Part shown: positions 1-9,643 of the stretch, piece after piece
Numbering within the stretch: the first letter of the stretch is position 1
How the letters are laid out: each line of letters opens with the position of its first letter
Notes under the pieces: model-generated
The model's database searches: none
What the model was told of the DNA's origin: nothing
What the model saw: only the letters and a program-made list of their open reading frames with translations
Translations under genes and position numbers: made by a program
Assembly (NCBI GenBank): GCA_033220425.1
Contig: CM065647.1
Location: 3,286,001-3,350,000, forward strand
From: Lepraria neglecta
Lineage: Eukaryota; Ascomycota; Lecanoromycetes; Lecanorales; Stereocaulaceae
Reading direction: 5' to 3'
Length of the DNA: 64,000 nt

Positions 1-682
1 AGGAAATCAGGTACGACGTGGCACACCCGTGTATTGGATCTCACGCGTTCGACTTTCGACAAAGCTGACAGCATGAGCTGGCTTCGATAGGCTATACTCG
101 CCCAGCCTTGCTAGAGATAACACGAGAGTTTGAACGTCCCCAGTTGATGTGTTCGTCCGATGGACCGATGTGGATCCCACCAAGAGGGCCAAGCTTTCAT
201 GCTTGCAATTTTACTTCGGGTCTTTCCCGCCGCGTCTTCCCTCTTGCACTAGAAACACTTAGCAAACCATCCCCTAACCAGCATAGACTACGCCCGCATC
301 CCGGAACTTTCCTTGTGATTGGCATGGGTTGTGTAAGGCTGGGCCTCGATGAACTGACGCGATCTCAGCTCAGTCATAACGGTAAGCCTAGTGGCTGTTT
401 ACTGGGCATCAAATTTGCCAAACTTGATATGTGTGTGTAGCCCAGCCCACGCCTTTCCTTGTCATCCTTTTCTCAATATCTTCTCAGCACTCGCTGAAGC
501 CATTCGTTTTTTTCTCTTTTATCATCCATCGCTACGCCTTCTCTACCACCGTCTGTCGTTTTTGTCTTTGGGTTGAGGTGCTGCTTTGCTATAATACTGA
601 TCAATAATTATAATACTTCAATACTTAATCTGCATACCATCTACTATCTGCAACGCCTCACAAGCAGCCCGCGTCTCTCAAG
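1..682. other. Intergenic, upstream region of the repeat-rich secreted protein
   Basis: I see no convincing gene here; short open frames on both strands have no recognisable features. The last 200 bases before the next start codon are pyrimidine-rich and then AT-rich, which fits a fungal promoter and 5' leader. Confidence 0.4.
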
Positions 683-2527
683 ATGCTCGTCAAGAACCTC
701 GGCCGTACAGGCCTGATCTTTGCAGCAACAGCTGTAGCGCTGGAAACTAGGACCTCATGCCCATCAAACAGCTGTTCAGTAGCCCTCAACTCAAACCCCG
801 AGGCTGCTGCTGCTCTCTGCTCAAAGTATGCCAGTCACCAGTCGAGCCAGTCCAGCAGCTCGGCACCTTCCCACGGCGTCTGCACGTGCGTTGAGTCCTG
901 CACACCATCTGTCTTCCCATATCCCGAATTCGCCTCGCCATGTTTCGAATCCATGAACTTCGCCGCCACCTTCTCAGAGGCCTGCAGCTGTCTCACAACA
1001 AAGATACCCGGATTAGGGGCACCAGCTGAAGTCTCTGGTCTTACCCCTGTGTTCGGTTCATCGCCAGGCAGTGAATCTAGCTCTCCAGGCAGCGGATCCC
1101 TTAGCAGCGGATCCCTTAGCAGCGGATCCCACGGCAGCTCTCCTGCCACCGTTACAGTCACTGTCACACTTGGCCCCACGGGCCCAATTGCCACAAACAC
1201 CGGGTCTCCCAGCAGTCCAGAGACATCTCCAGCTGTTCAATCAGAGACCAGCAGTGCTGCGGCAAACTCACCAGTCACCACCGCATCTGGAAAGGCGGGC
1301 CCCAAGCCCGGTGTACCAATTCAGCCCTACACTACTTCAAGTTCAGCGGCACCACCGCCATTCGCCACCGGCTCCGGAGCACCTATAAGTGGTAGCGGAG
1401 CGCCTATCTCGAAGCCTTCAACAAGCTCGAGCGGTGCACCTATCTCTAAGCCTTCATCGCCATCCGGAAGCCCAAGCAGTGTACCTTTCAGCGGCACTGG
1501 GTTTCCCACTAGCGTTGTTCCCTCGGGCTCAGGCATCTTTCCCACTGGTTTCCCTACTAGTGTCATTTCTTCGGGCTCGCGCATCTTCCCTACTGGAGTC
1601 TCCCCATCAGGCTCAGGAACTTTCCCAACTGGCGTGATTCCCTCGGGCTCAGGCATTTTCCCCACTGGAGTCACTCCGTCAGGCTCAGGGACTTTCCCAA
1701 CTGGCGTGATTCCCTCGGGCTCAGGAGTCTTCCCTACTGGAGTTATTCCGTCAGGGTCGGGCGTTTTCCCAACTGGTGTGATTCCTTCGGAAAGTGGAAT
1801 ATTCCCCACAGGCGTTGTGCCATCAGGTAGTGGAATCTTCCCTACGGGATTAGTACCTTCAGGCAGTGGAATATTCCCTACTGGACTCGTTCCTTCGGGA
1901 AGCGGAATCTTCCCCACAGGCGTTGTGCCATCAGGTAGTGGAATCTTCCCTACGGGATTAGTACCTTCGGGCAGTGGAATATTCCCTACTGGGGTCGTTC
2001 CTTCGGGAAGCGGAATCTTCCCCACAGGTGTTGTGCCATCAGGTAGTGGAGTCTTCCCCACCGGCAGCCCAGTGAGCAGCGGTGGTTACTACCCATCAGG
2101 CTCCGGTATCAGCTATCACCCAACCGGCACAGGCATCTCTTACCACCCAACCGGTACAGGCATCTCCTACGTCCCAACCGGCACAGGCATCTCTTACCAC
2201 CCAACCGGTACAGGCATCTCGTACGTCCCAACCGGCACAGGCATCTCTTACCACCCAACCGGTACAGGCATCTCCTACGTCCCAAGCGGCACGGGCATCT
2301 CTTACCACCCAACTGGCACTGGCATCTCGTACGTCCCAAGCGGCACGGGCATCTCTTACCACCCAACTGGCACTGGCATTCCTTACCAACCATCCGGCAC
2401 GGGCATCTCGTATCATCCCACTGGCACAGGCGCCTACTACCCGTCCGGTACTGGCAATCATCCCCAACCCTCCGACGGGCCTGGGCGTATACGCAAGAGC
2501 CGCCTCCGAATGGCGCGACGCTCGTGA
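683..2527 (+). CDS. Secreted, internally repetitive cell-surface-type protein
   Basis: This is a 614-residue single-exon ORF. A hydrophobic N-terminus (about residues 1-20, ending AVALE) looks like a signal peptide. Residues 25-110 form a cysteine-rich head with nine Cys, including CTC, SPC and an EACSCL end, a layout common in fungal secreted proteins but not the eight-Cys CFEM pattern. A Ser/Thr/Pro linker follows. About 15 copies of a 12-residue unit (VxPSGSGIFPTG) and then about 13 copies of a 9-residue unit (GTGISYHPT) make up the rest. The C-terminus is abruptly basic (RIRKSRLRMARRS) and lacks a hydrophobic GPI tail, so a missed 3' splice is possible. I infer a glycosylated wall or adhesin-like role from architecture only. 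I do not recognise the family. Copy number probably varies between strains. Confidence 0.75.
   Translation: MLVKNLGRTGLIFAATAVALETRTSCPSNSCSVALNSNPEAAAALCSKYASHQSSQSSSSAPSHGVCTCVESCTPSVFPYPEFASPCFESMNFAATFSEACSCLTTKIPGLGAPAEVSGLTPVFGSSPGSESSSPGSGSLSSGSLSSGSHGSSPATVTVTVTLGPTGPIATNTGSPSSPETSPAVQSETSSAAANSPVTTASGKAGPKPGVPIQPYTTSSSAAPPPFATGSGAPISGSGAPISKPSTSSSGAPISKPSSPSGSPSSVPFSGTGFPTSVVPSGSGIFPTGFPTSVISSGSRIFPTGVSPSGSGTFPTGVIPSGSGIFPTGVTPSGSGTFPTGVIPSGSGVFPTGVIPSGSGVFPTGVIPSESGIFPTGVVPSGSGIFPTGLVPSGSGIFPTGLVPSGSGIFPTGVVPSGSGIFPTGLVPSGSGIFPTGVVPSGSGIFPTGVVPSGSGVFPTGSPVSSGGYYPSGSGISYHPTGTGISYHPTGTGISYVPTGTGISYHPTGTGISYVPTGTGISYHPTGTGISYVPSGTGISYHPTGTGISYVPSGTGISYHPTGTGIPYQPSGTGISYHPTGTGAYYPSGTGNHPQPSDGPGRIRKSRLRMARRS
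1510..2066 (+). repeat. Coding tandem repeat, 36-bp unit (12 residues), about 15 copies
   Basis: The unit encodes [VL]xPSGSG[IVT]FPTG. Copies differ mainly at the second residue (I, V or T), at L versus V in the first, and at I/V/T before FPTG. Serine codons alternate between TCG-GGC and AGT-type spellings in blocks, which suggests repeated segmental duplication inside the array. Confidence 0.85.
2095..2456 (+). repeat. Coding tandem repeat, 27-bp unit (9 residues), about 13 copies
   Basis: The unit encodes GTGISY[HV]P[TS]. Units ending YHPT alternate with YVPT/YVPS over most of the array, so the working duplication unit looks like a 54-bp dimer. The reading frame is never broken. Confidence 0.85.
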
Positions 2528-3083
2528 GTGAGCTGGGCATGTTTGACGGGACTATGCTTTGCGTATACAGATGGTAATTGGGGTCTATTAGCGCGGGAGG
2601 AAAATAACGAACTTGGGCTTTTGGGACATGATTATAATTAATTTTCTTTTCACAGAGTCAAATGAATGGCGCTGGCACATGAGGTCGACAGTCGACCTAG
2701 CTAGCTAGCTTACTCTATTAATCGTTAATATATACTCATCGAGCTCGGCTCGACTTGAGACATGCAAATAATTGAAATCACTTCTGCTTCTTGCTTTGAG
2801 TTTTGAGCGCCTTGAGTGAGACAGACCAATGAGTAATTCCCGGTGCACTTTGTTATCCTCACTGTTACAACTGGTTCGTATAAGACCGACATGTTAGGAT
2901 TCGAACCATGCCTATTGCAATCTTTTGTCCTAAGCGATAATGAACGTCAAAAGAGACCCTCATGCATTCAGGAGGCAAACCCCAATCCATTCTCTGATAC
3001 ACAGCGATGTAGCAGCCTCGAAGCAAACCTGCTCCCATCAATTTTTATTGTGATCACAACCTGGTTATTAGAGGAGCGTACCT
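2528..3083. other. Intergenic
   Basis: Nothing recognisable apart from the downstream side of the repetitive secreted protein gene and a short run of CTAG repeats near 2700. A short stretch near 2905 resembles a tRNA T-arm on the minus strand, but no tRNA can be folded. Confidence 0.4.
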
Positions 3084-4241
3084 TCACGGGCGAGAATACC
3101 AGATGTTGCCATCCTCATATCCCCATTCACTGAATCCATATGGTACCGGGCCCTGATGCTGTCCAGAGATAGAAGGATTTTCTGATCGAGCGTTGCCGGA
3201 CTCACGATGTTCAGGAGTCTGAGGTGGGATATTTTGCAGTACATGCGTCCACTAGTGTCTATGTTTCAGCTCGTTGATTGACTCGTTAACTTGGGCACAT
3301 ACCGTGCGGTTTGCCTGTCGGCAACCTTTGCAGATACCAACCTTCCTCTTATAGTTGATAATTGCCTTTTCCTGATTAGTAAAACTACGTTTGCTTCGTT
3401 TCGGCCTGCTTTTGGATTGTGGTGAGTGCGAAAGTATCCCTTGGGACCCTCCCAATTGCGCATCTATTGTTGAATTCCCCTTCTGTGCATTCATGAAATA
3501 ACCGTGGCCAACGTAAGCACCGCAGTACCCCACGTCTGGTGTGCAAGAAGTTGAGACCGGCATTTGTGCATTCGGTCTCGAACTTGCCCAAGTATCTGGT
3601 TCATTAATCATAGCAGTCGTCATGGACAGCTTGTTCAGAGCATCATTGTGCGCGTGGAAATCAGAAAGTGGAAAACCAGAATCAACGCTCAAATACGCCC
3701 CCCATTGTCTGGGCATATAAGGCGAATTGCAATCATAATCACATCGCGCTTGGTGATCATGATTGCGCTTCGCCTGTTTAACAGCTTAGTACAGTGATCT
3801 CGTTAGTTCCTCACTTCAGTGTATTACTCCACAATCTGCGAGTGCATGATCCAAGCTCTGCGCATTCAAGGAATAGACTTGCATGTTCAAGGTAGTATCG
3901 TACCCGCCACTATGGTGATTGACAGCTGGGTACCATGATTGTGTCCCATTGTCTGAAAGGCGTATATTTGTTCCGATGGGTGCTGCATGCTGTGTTCTAT
4001 ATTCGTCTTTGAAGATCAGTTACTATTCAGTCACAAATTAGTGGCGCGTACTGATCCAAGCATCCGTATTGAGATTGTGGCCGATGTTCGCTTCGTTGAC
4101 GGGGGCTGATAGTAGGCCATAGCTGTCGAGTAGTGACGTGGGCTCCGTAAGAAAGTAGGTATCGACAAAATCCTGGCGTTGAGGTTACGCTCGAGCCTGC
4201 AGCGTGGGAACATCCGGTCCCCACATAGCGTGTGCGGACAT
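3084..4241 (-). CDS. Half-Zn2Cys6-like protein, paralogue A (possible pseudogene)
   Basis: I do not recognise a named gene. A four-exon model (4241-4052, 4006-3828, 3773-3303, 3251-3084) keeps one frame of 336 codons across three introns of 45, 54 and 51 bp with GTACGC, GTAATA and GTATGT donors. Exon 3 ends in a basic block (SKRSFTNQEKAI) and CKGCRQANRT; exon 4 begins WTHVLQ. The two paralogues to the right have the same block with CTHV at the exon 4 start. There the motif reads C-x2-C-x6-C, the first half of a Zn2Cys6 cluster, so here the third Cys has become Trp (TGG). With the start chosen at 4241, codon 19 is an in-frame TAA (4185-4187), one transition from CAA. If the true start lies elsewhere the gene could still be intact. 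A nuclear, DNA-binding role is inference from the basic Cys motif only. Confidence 0.55.
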
Positions 4242-5020
4242 GATTCTGCTTTAGTAATCATGTCAGAGGAGGAGCAATTCAATTGGATAGCAAAAAATGA
4301 TCACGAACGAAAGTGTGGTTATCAATTAGAAGGAGTCGACTTTTGCGCCAGGCATCCAACGTCCAAGCCCGCGAAAAGTGGCCCAAGATCGGAGATGGAA
4401 GGAGGTTGCGAATCTAGGTGTTATTGAAACACAGGAGGGGGAGCAGTGAATGAGACAAACTGGCGGGAGATTAAAGAGCGTGTGTCTTGTTTTAAGATGG
4501 CAAAATGCATAGCCTTACGAAAGGCAAGGCAGACAAGGCGCTGTTACGGCGGTAACGGTATCCTGTCGCGATCCTTGATGTGCAAGGCCGCCTTGTGGCC
4601 GCTGATAGGATAGATCACCTAGCGCACAATCTCATTGGCGGTGAGCGGTGGGGTTATTAGGGCTGGCTAAGCTGCCATACCGATCTCAGCATTAAGGTAT
4701 TCACCAAATAGCGATGTGTACTCGCGTACCGGTGAGGTGACCTATCCGGGATGACATGAGTGGAGGGAAGGCCGAAGTCCAACAGCCGGCGATCATTGGC
4801 ATACGCTTGGCTGTTACTCCGCTGACGTCGTCTCTCAAGTTTTAGGGCCAGGCTTAGCTCTGGATCAGCCTGGTTGAGTTTTGGGGTTGTTCAAGTTACG
4901 AGGCCAGCGAAAGCCGTATTTCACGTTGTGATAAGTTTCCACTTCCAAGGAACCAATTTCGCTATCCAACCAAGTACATGGCGTTGTAGAAGGAAATATC
5001 TAAGAAGCAATGAAACCCAA
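4242..5020. other. Intergenic between paralogues A and B
   Basis: Upstream region of paralogue A and downstream region of paralogue B. No supported ORF or RNA gene seen. Confidence 0.35.
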
Positions 5021-6963
5021 TTAGAGATTTGAACGGCGCCAAGTGAAAAGAGTTGGAAATGGGACAAATGGTAGATCTTGCTCCTTCTGCTGTTAATAGG
5101 AGTACTATTGCTCCTAGGCAGAATGGCTAGCCTGCCCATTCTGGATGTTCCTGTTGATATTGCCATTACTTGAGCGTTCTCATTGCCATGAGCTGGCGAA
5201 AAAGCCGACTGACCTTCGTCGGCAAGCCTCGCAACTGTTGCCATCTTCTTGAATCTCGCCAATCCCGAGGGAGCTTCCTCCCTTTACTGAAGTACTGGTG
5301 TTTTCATGAATCGAAGCGCTCTCAAGTGGCACATGTTGTAGCACATGTGTGCACTGAGTTATGTATTTTCAGCCTATTGGTCCAATAGTCCCAGAGAAAA
5401 CGTACCCGGCGCTTCGTCCTACGACAATCTGCACAAACGCCCACCTTTCTCTTGTTTTTAATGGCTGCTTTCTCCGCCTCAGTAAACCTCCGCTTGTTGC
5501 GCTTGCGTCTGTTTGTAGAGTGCGGTACAAAACTAGACGGGACCGTGTTAAATTTGGGAGCTTGACCCTCGACATTAGAAATGCTGCTCGCCTGAGCTGA
5601 GACGTATCCCGGAAGTGGATCATTATTGACTGGTACGAATGACAGGGCGTCAAAGTTTTCATCAATACCGTAGTTTTCGTAAGACGACGCATATGATGCT
5701 GAATATACTAGACCGTGGACATGATTAGTTGTGAACTCCGAGGGAAAGTCTTAGAGAATATCACTATTCGGAAAAGCTTGGGGCAGTGTGGCATAGCCAC
5801 TAGTCTCAGACGACACGACTTCGTTGAACGATATTGATTCTGCAGATTCATCAGATATTGAGAGCTTGCAAAAGTACACCAGGGAAACGACCTTCACTTC
5901 CCGCGGCAATTGGGCTATCAGAAATGTGATACTTGTTCGGCTGACGCGGTAATGGTATCGTGGCACTTTGGTATTGCTGAAAGGCGTCCTGATAGTTTGC
6001 TGAGTCTCCCTTAGAGTACTGCAGATTGAACGGGCCTTGATCCAGGGCCCAGTATGATTTCAGACATGTCCCGGAATTGCCAGTGATGGAAAGACCCGTT
6101 GTCCCTACGGAAGACTCCAGGAATTCGCGTTGATTAGCGATGGGCCCGAAGGTATCGTGGTAGGTCGATGAAACTGGATGTTCCGTTAATGCGCGTTTCC
6201 TGGGATTGCGCACCTGTGGGGTACTTACCTTAGGAAAATCTGCAAAGGCTCCCGAGAGGTGCGGTTGGATAGTAGAATTGGGGTACCAGGCTGGATCTTC
6301 CATCAAGGCTCCCGAGAGGTGCGGTTGGATAGTAGAATTGGGGTACCAGGCTGGATCTTCCATCAAGGCTCCCGAGAGGTGCGGTTGGATAGTAGAATTG
6401 GGGTACCAGGCTGGATCTTCCATCAAGGCTCCCGAGAGGTGCGGTTGGATAGTAGAATTGGGGTACCAGGCTGGATCTTCCATCAAGGCTCCCGAGAGGT
6501 GCGGTTGGATAGTAGAATTGGGGTACCAGGCTGGATCTTCCATCAAGGCTCCCGAGAGGTGCGGTTGGATAGTAGAATTGGGGTACCAGGCTGGATCTTC
6601 CATCAAGGCTCCCGAGAGGTGCGGTTTGATAGCAGAATTGGGGTACCAGGCTGGATCTTCCATCAAGGCTCCCGAGAGGTGCGGTTGGATAGTAGAATTG
6701 GGGTACCAGGCTGGATCTTCCATCAAGGCTCCCGAGAGGTGCGGTTTGATAGCAGAATTGGGGTACCAGGCTGGATCTTCCATCAAGGCTCCCGAGAGGT
6801 GCGGTTGGATAGTAGAATTGGGGTACCAGGCTGGATCTTCCATCAAGGCTCCCGAGAGGTGCGGTTTGATAGCAGAATTGGGGTACCAGGCTGGATCTTC
6901 CATCAAGGCCCGTTTCCAAGGATTACGGCCTAATGTATATTTTATAAGAGTGATTCCTAACAT
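5021..6963 (-). CDS. Half-Zn2Cys6-like protein, paralogue B, with 20-residue repeats
   Basis: The N-terminal half is an open frame from 6963 with 11 copies of a 20-residue unit (ALMEDPAWYPNSTIQPHLSG) flanked by degenerate RNPxKRALxExP blocks. After likely introns near 5900 and 5780, which remove an in-frame TAA, the frame reads ENYGIDENF, then NKRRFTEAEKAAIKNKRK, CADCRRTKRR, a 52-bp intron (5405-5354, GTACGT...CTCAG) and CTHVLQHV. The C-terminus probably splices once more and ends in FTWRRSNL with the stop at 5021. The Cys pattern is C-x2-C-x6-C with the third Cys in the next exon, like the first half of a fungal Zn2Cys6 domain. The second half is not present nearby; a lone CEAC follows about 35 residues later. 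Exons 1 and 2 and the start are uncertain: an acceptor-like ATTAG just after the first codons allows an upstream exon. Function unknown; a nucleic-acid or zinc-binding role is inference. Confidence 0.6.
6245..6904 (-). repeat. Perfect 60-bp coding minisatellite, 11 copies
   Basis: Eleven head-to-tail 60-bp units, all identical except for two linked sites. Eight copies read NSTIQ and three read NSAIK at the protein level. In coding direction the order is b-a-b-a-b-a followed by five a copies, so part of the array is a 120-bp dimer repeat. Both differences are amino-acid changes and there is no synonymous difference, which points to very recent amplification. Confidence 0.97.
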
Positions 6964-7871
6964 CCAATTGGAAGCTTCAGAGGTGTTTCAAAAAGACCAC
7001 GGAGACACTCAGAGAGAAAATAGGGGCAAGAAGGTTTGTTATATAGTGGGAATGTAAGGAACCAGTGGAGTGCGGCTTCCGTGGAGCTGAGGAGCGCTAG
7101 GAAGAAACGAGGCGGACAAAGCAGGCATGCGGTAAAGCACTAGGCTAAAATTCCGTAGCAAAAGAGGCTTGCAGACAGTCATTGGATTCCACAGGGAATC
7201 TAGCGCATATGCTCACCGGCGGTGGGAGGCTGGGGCTACGCCGCCCCAAAAGTACTGGTACCGCCGCTGAGGGCGACGATAACTCCGGCGCAGTACATTT
7301 GCAGGGCTATGAGACTAGTAGATTATAGCAGGACATGTGCATACCAGAGAGTGATGCGAAGTGGTGCTGTGGTCCTGGGTGTCGTCAGGAGTCCAAAAAT
7401 ACGCCAAGACCAAGCCTGCCCTAACCCTAATCATAAGGCACATAAGATATCGAGAATGTTATGACTAGGCGCTGCATTCCTAGCACGCTCATTACTAGGG
7501 ATGTCACGAAATAGACGATGGACTGGGATCGATAAGATCTGATTGGTTGGTTGAATATAATATATGAGTTGATAGGATTTGGTATTGCAAATTCTAACTT
7601 ATGCGGGCCTCAGCCCTAGATGGCTTGGCAGCAGAGATGGTCCATGACAAGGGAGGCTCGTGACTCAGTAGCATGGCATATTCGAATATGATGTAGTGAT
7701 AAAGATCAACACTCCTAGTGTTGTATTTGAGCGAAATATCAATGGTCCTTACATGTCGCTGCTTTAAGACACTCTAACAGCCTTTTCCACTTCCCCCTAC
7801 TGAATACTGTGACTGGTCGACAGCAAGCCTGAATCCTATCAACTTTGGAAATTTGTTACAAAGTATTCGGG
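6964..7871. other. Intergenic between paralogues B and C
   Basis: Probably holds the promoter of paralogue B. No ORF, RNA gene or repeat that I can support. Confidence 0.35.
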
Positions 7872-8917
7872 CTACCAACGTTCGTTCTTTGCTCCACCGT
7901 CTTGCTTCTGTTCATCGTTTTCAAATGGTGTAAAGTTCTCTGGATCGTCGATTGATCTACCTCCCTCGGGTCCCATGCTGGCGGTAATACCGGTTGAATT
8001 AATTTCACCTGCGGCCTTCTGTGGCACGTGTGTACACTGCCGTCTAAATCTCAGCCTGTAGATTCATTGTATAACAGATCACGCACCCTGCGCTTCGCTT
8101 GTCGACAGTCATCGCAGACTCCGGTCTTTCTTTTGTGCCTGATGATCGCTCTTTTCTTGTTCGGTGAAACGTCTCTTCTTGCGTTCAGACCTGCTTGTAA
8201 GTTGTTCCTGACAGTAAGCACTGGGAGCGTCTGACCCAGCTTGCCAGCTAAGCCTAGCTTGTTGACTATGGGCTTCTAGATTCCATGATGCTGGTGTGTT
8301 CCCTTGCACCCTGGTATTTAGATACGCACTACAGTTCCACAATGGTAGAAGTCGATAGTGTCCAAGAGCTGAAAGGGGAACGATATCCATGAAGAATGGA
8401 TGTCTGTGGGCCTAGATGACGGTGGACTTACACGAGAGTTAGGGCTTCATCGTCGAGATACTTCATATCATAGAAATCATCAGAGGCCGGTCATAGAGAC
8501 TGCTGTTGGAGAGCATTATTGTTTAATTAAGAGGGTTGGTACAATCATGTCTTCATCGACAGAGATACTCTTATCATCATAATTCATAGTGTTGCAATCA
8601 AGGCCATAATTACTTGTATCTGAATATTGAATGCCACTCCATGGCTGGGCTGGTAGTATGGACAGCTGTTAATCCGACAGACAGGTTGAGAATTGAAAGT
8701 CCAGACGACTAGATCGTAAGCTCAAGGCTGAGCCGGCATCCTTTGCTCCTGTGGGGAATGCCTCAAGATCGACATTAGGACATGTGCTCCGGCTTAGACA
8801 ATGGGCCTCAAGCATTTTTGCTTTTTCGGCTCCTTCATTCGGCCATTGCAGACCGCATGGGTAGGTATCTTCCTCTTGGTGGTCAATCACTTGCTGAGTT
8901 AATTCCATTCGGTCCAT
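7872..8917 (-). pseudogene. Half-Zn2Cys6-like paralogue C, frameshifted
   Basis: The 3' part is clearly homologous to A and B. It reads KKRRFTEQEK, then, one base out of frame, AIIRHKRKTGVC and CDDCRQAKRR, a 50-bp intron (8086-8037, GTGCGT...GGCAG) and CTHVPQKAAG, ending at a TAG at 7872. The frame break is one extra base near 8149-8156; the paralogues read EKAII and EKAAI across the same spot. A good intron (GTAAGT...TTTCAG, about 8435-8373) lies just upstream, but the reading frames on its two sides do not match, so a second break is likely near 8480. Further upstream, Q-Y-S-D-T-S-N-Y-G-L-D-C-N resembles the ENYGIDEN region of B. The first open piece starts at 8917. I call it a pseudogene, with sequencing error as the alternative. 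Confidence 0.55.
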
Positions 8918-9643
8918 TCCTCTTCAGAGGCTCTCTGAACTGCTGGTTTGTTCGGCTCCAGTGGGATAGGAAAGCAGTACTCGGCAGCTCAGTCAAACAT
9001 ACTCTGCGAGAGACGTCTGTTGACCTGGGACAAGGCATTGTCTTGCTCTCCTTGGTCGAGCTAGAATGGCAAGATACAAACCTGTTTCCGAGGAATTGGA
9101 TAGAACTTACAGACTTAAAAGTGGACAGATACAAAATACCAAGGACACGCTGGGGAAAGGAAGGCATAAAGTGCAAGTGAGGCCCGCATGGCGGGCGATT
9201 ATAACTTAAATGAACAGGCTGCCTGAGAAATGTGCAGATCTGAATATTACAAGGCAAACAAAGTAAAATGGCGGTACGATGCGGCGACAAGACCGTGCCA
9301 CCGCAGCCCTAGTACGGGTTCCTTAGTAGGCGATGGTTGGATGTCTAAGGCGGCCTAATGCACCCTCTCACCAACGGTGAGGCCATTGGAAGTCTGAAAG
9401 CCACTTGGAGGTAGATGACCCAATTCGATTTAATTCAATCGATAGATAATCCTTATGAAAATCGTCACCGGTGAGAGTAGTAAGATCACAAGTCCTAGTT
9501 AGGTTGAGGAGGCTGCGAGTCAGGAAAATGCCAAGACCCCTGATCCACGACTCGGGCCAAGATTTTCCAGACACCTAGGGCTTTCCTAAGACTGAGAGAA
9601 CCTACAATTAGAAGTCTGCACTCTCAGCACCTTAGAGTCCGAT
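8918..9643. other. Intergenic between paralogue C and the p24 gene
   Basis: Divergent promoter region. A small GCCCGC-ATG-GCGGGC hairpin sits near 9183. No gene seen. Confidence 0.35.

Noticed and set aside
1058-2540. Minus-strand and alternative-frame ORFs over the repetitive secreted gene
   Set aside because: They are shadows of the GC-rich repeats and have no start context or features.
2885-2935. tRNA-like T-arm (GGTTCGAATCC on the minus strand)
   Set aside because: The T-stem does not pair fully and no D-arm or anticodon arm can be placed around it.
6245-6904. CRISPR-like array
   Set aside because: The repeats are contiguous with no unique spacers, they are coding, and the DNA is fungal.
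6200-7057. Long open frames on both strands and in several frames across the 60-bp repeats
   Set aside because: A perfect repeat whose unit is a multiple of three keeps every stop-free frame open. Only the minus frame connects to the conserved 3' part of the paralogue family.
9180-9200. Hairpin GCCCGC-ATG-GCGGGC as a terminator
   Set aside because: Fungal polymerase II genes do not end at such hairpins, and no transcript end is placed there.
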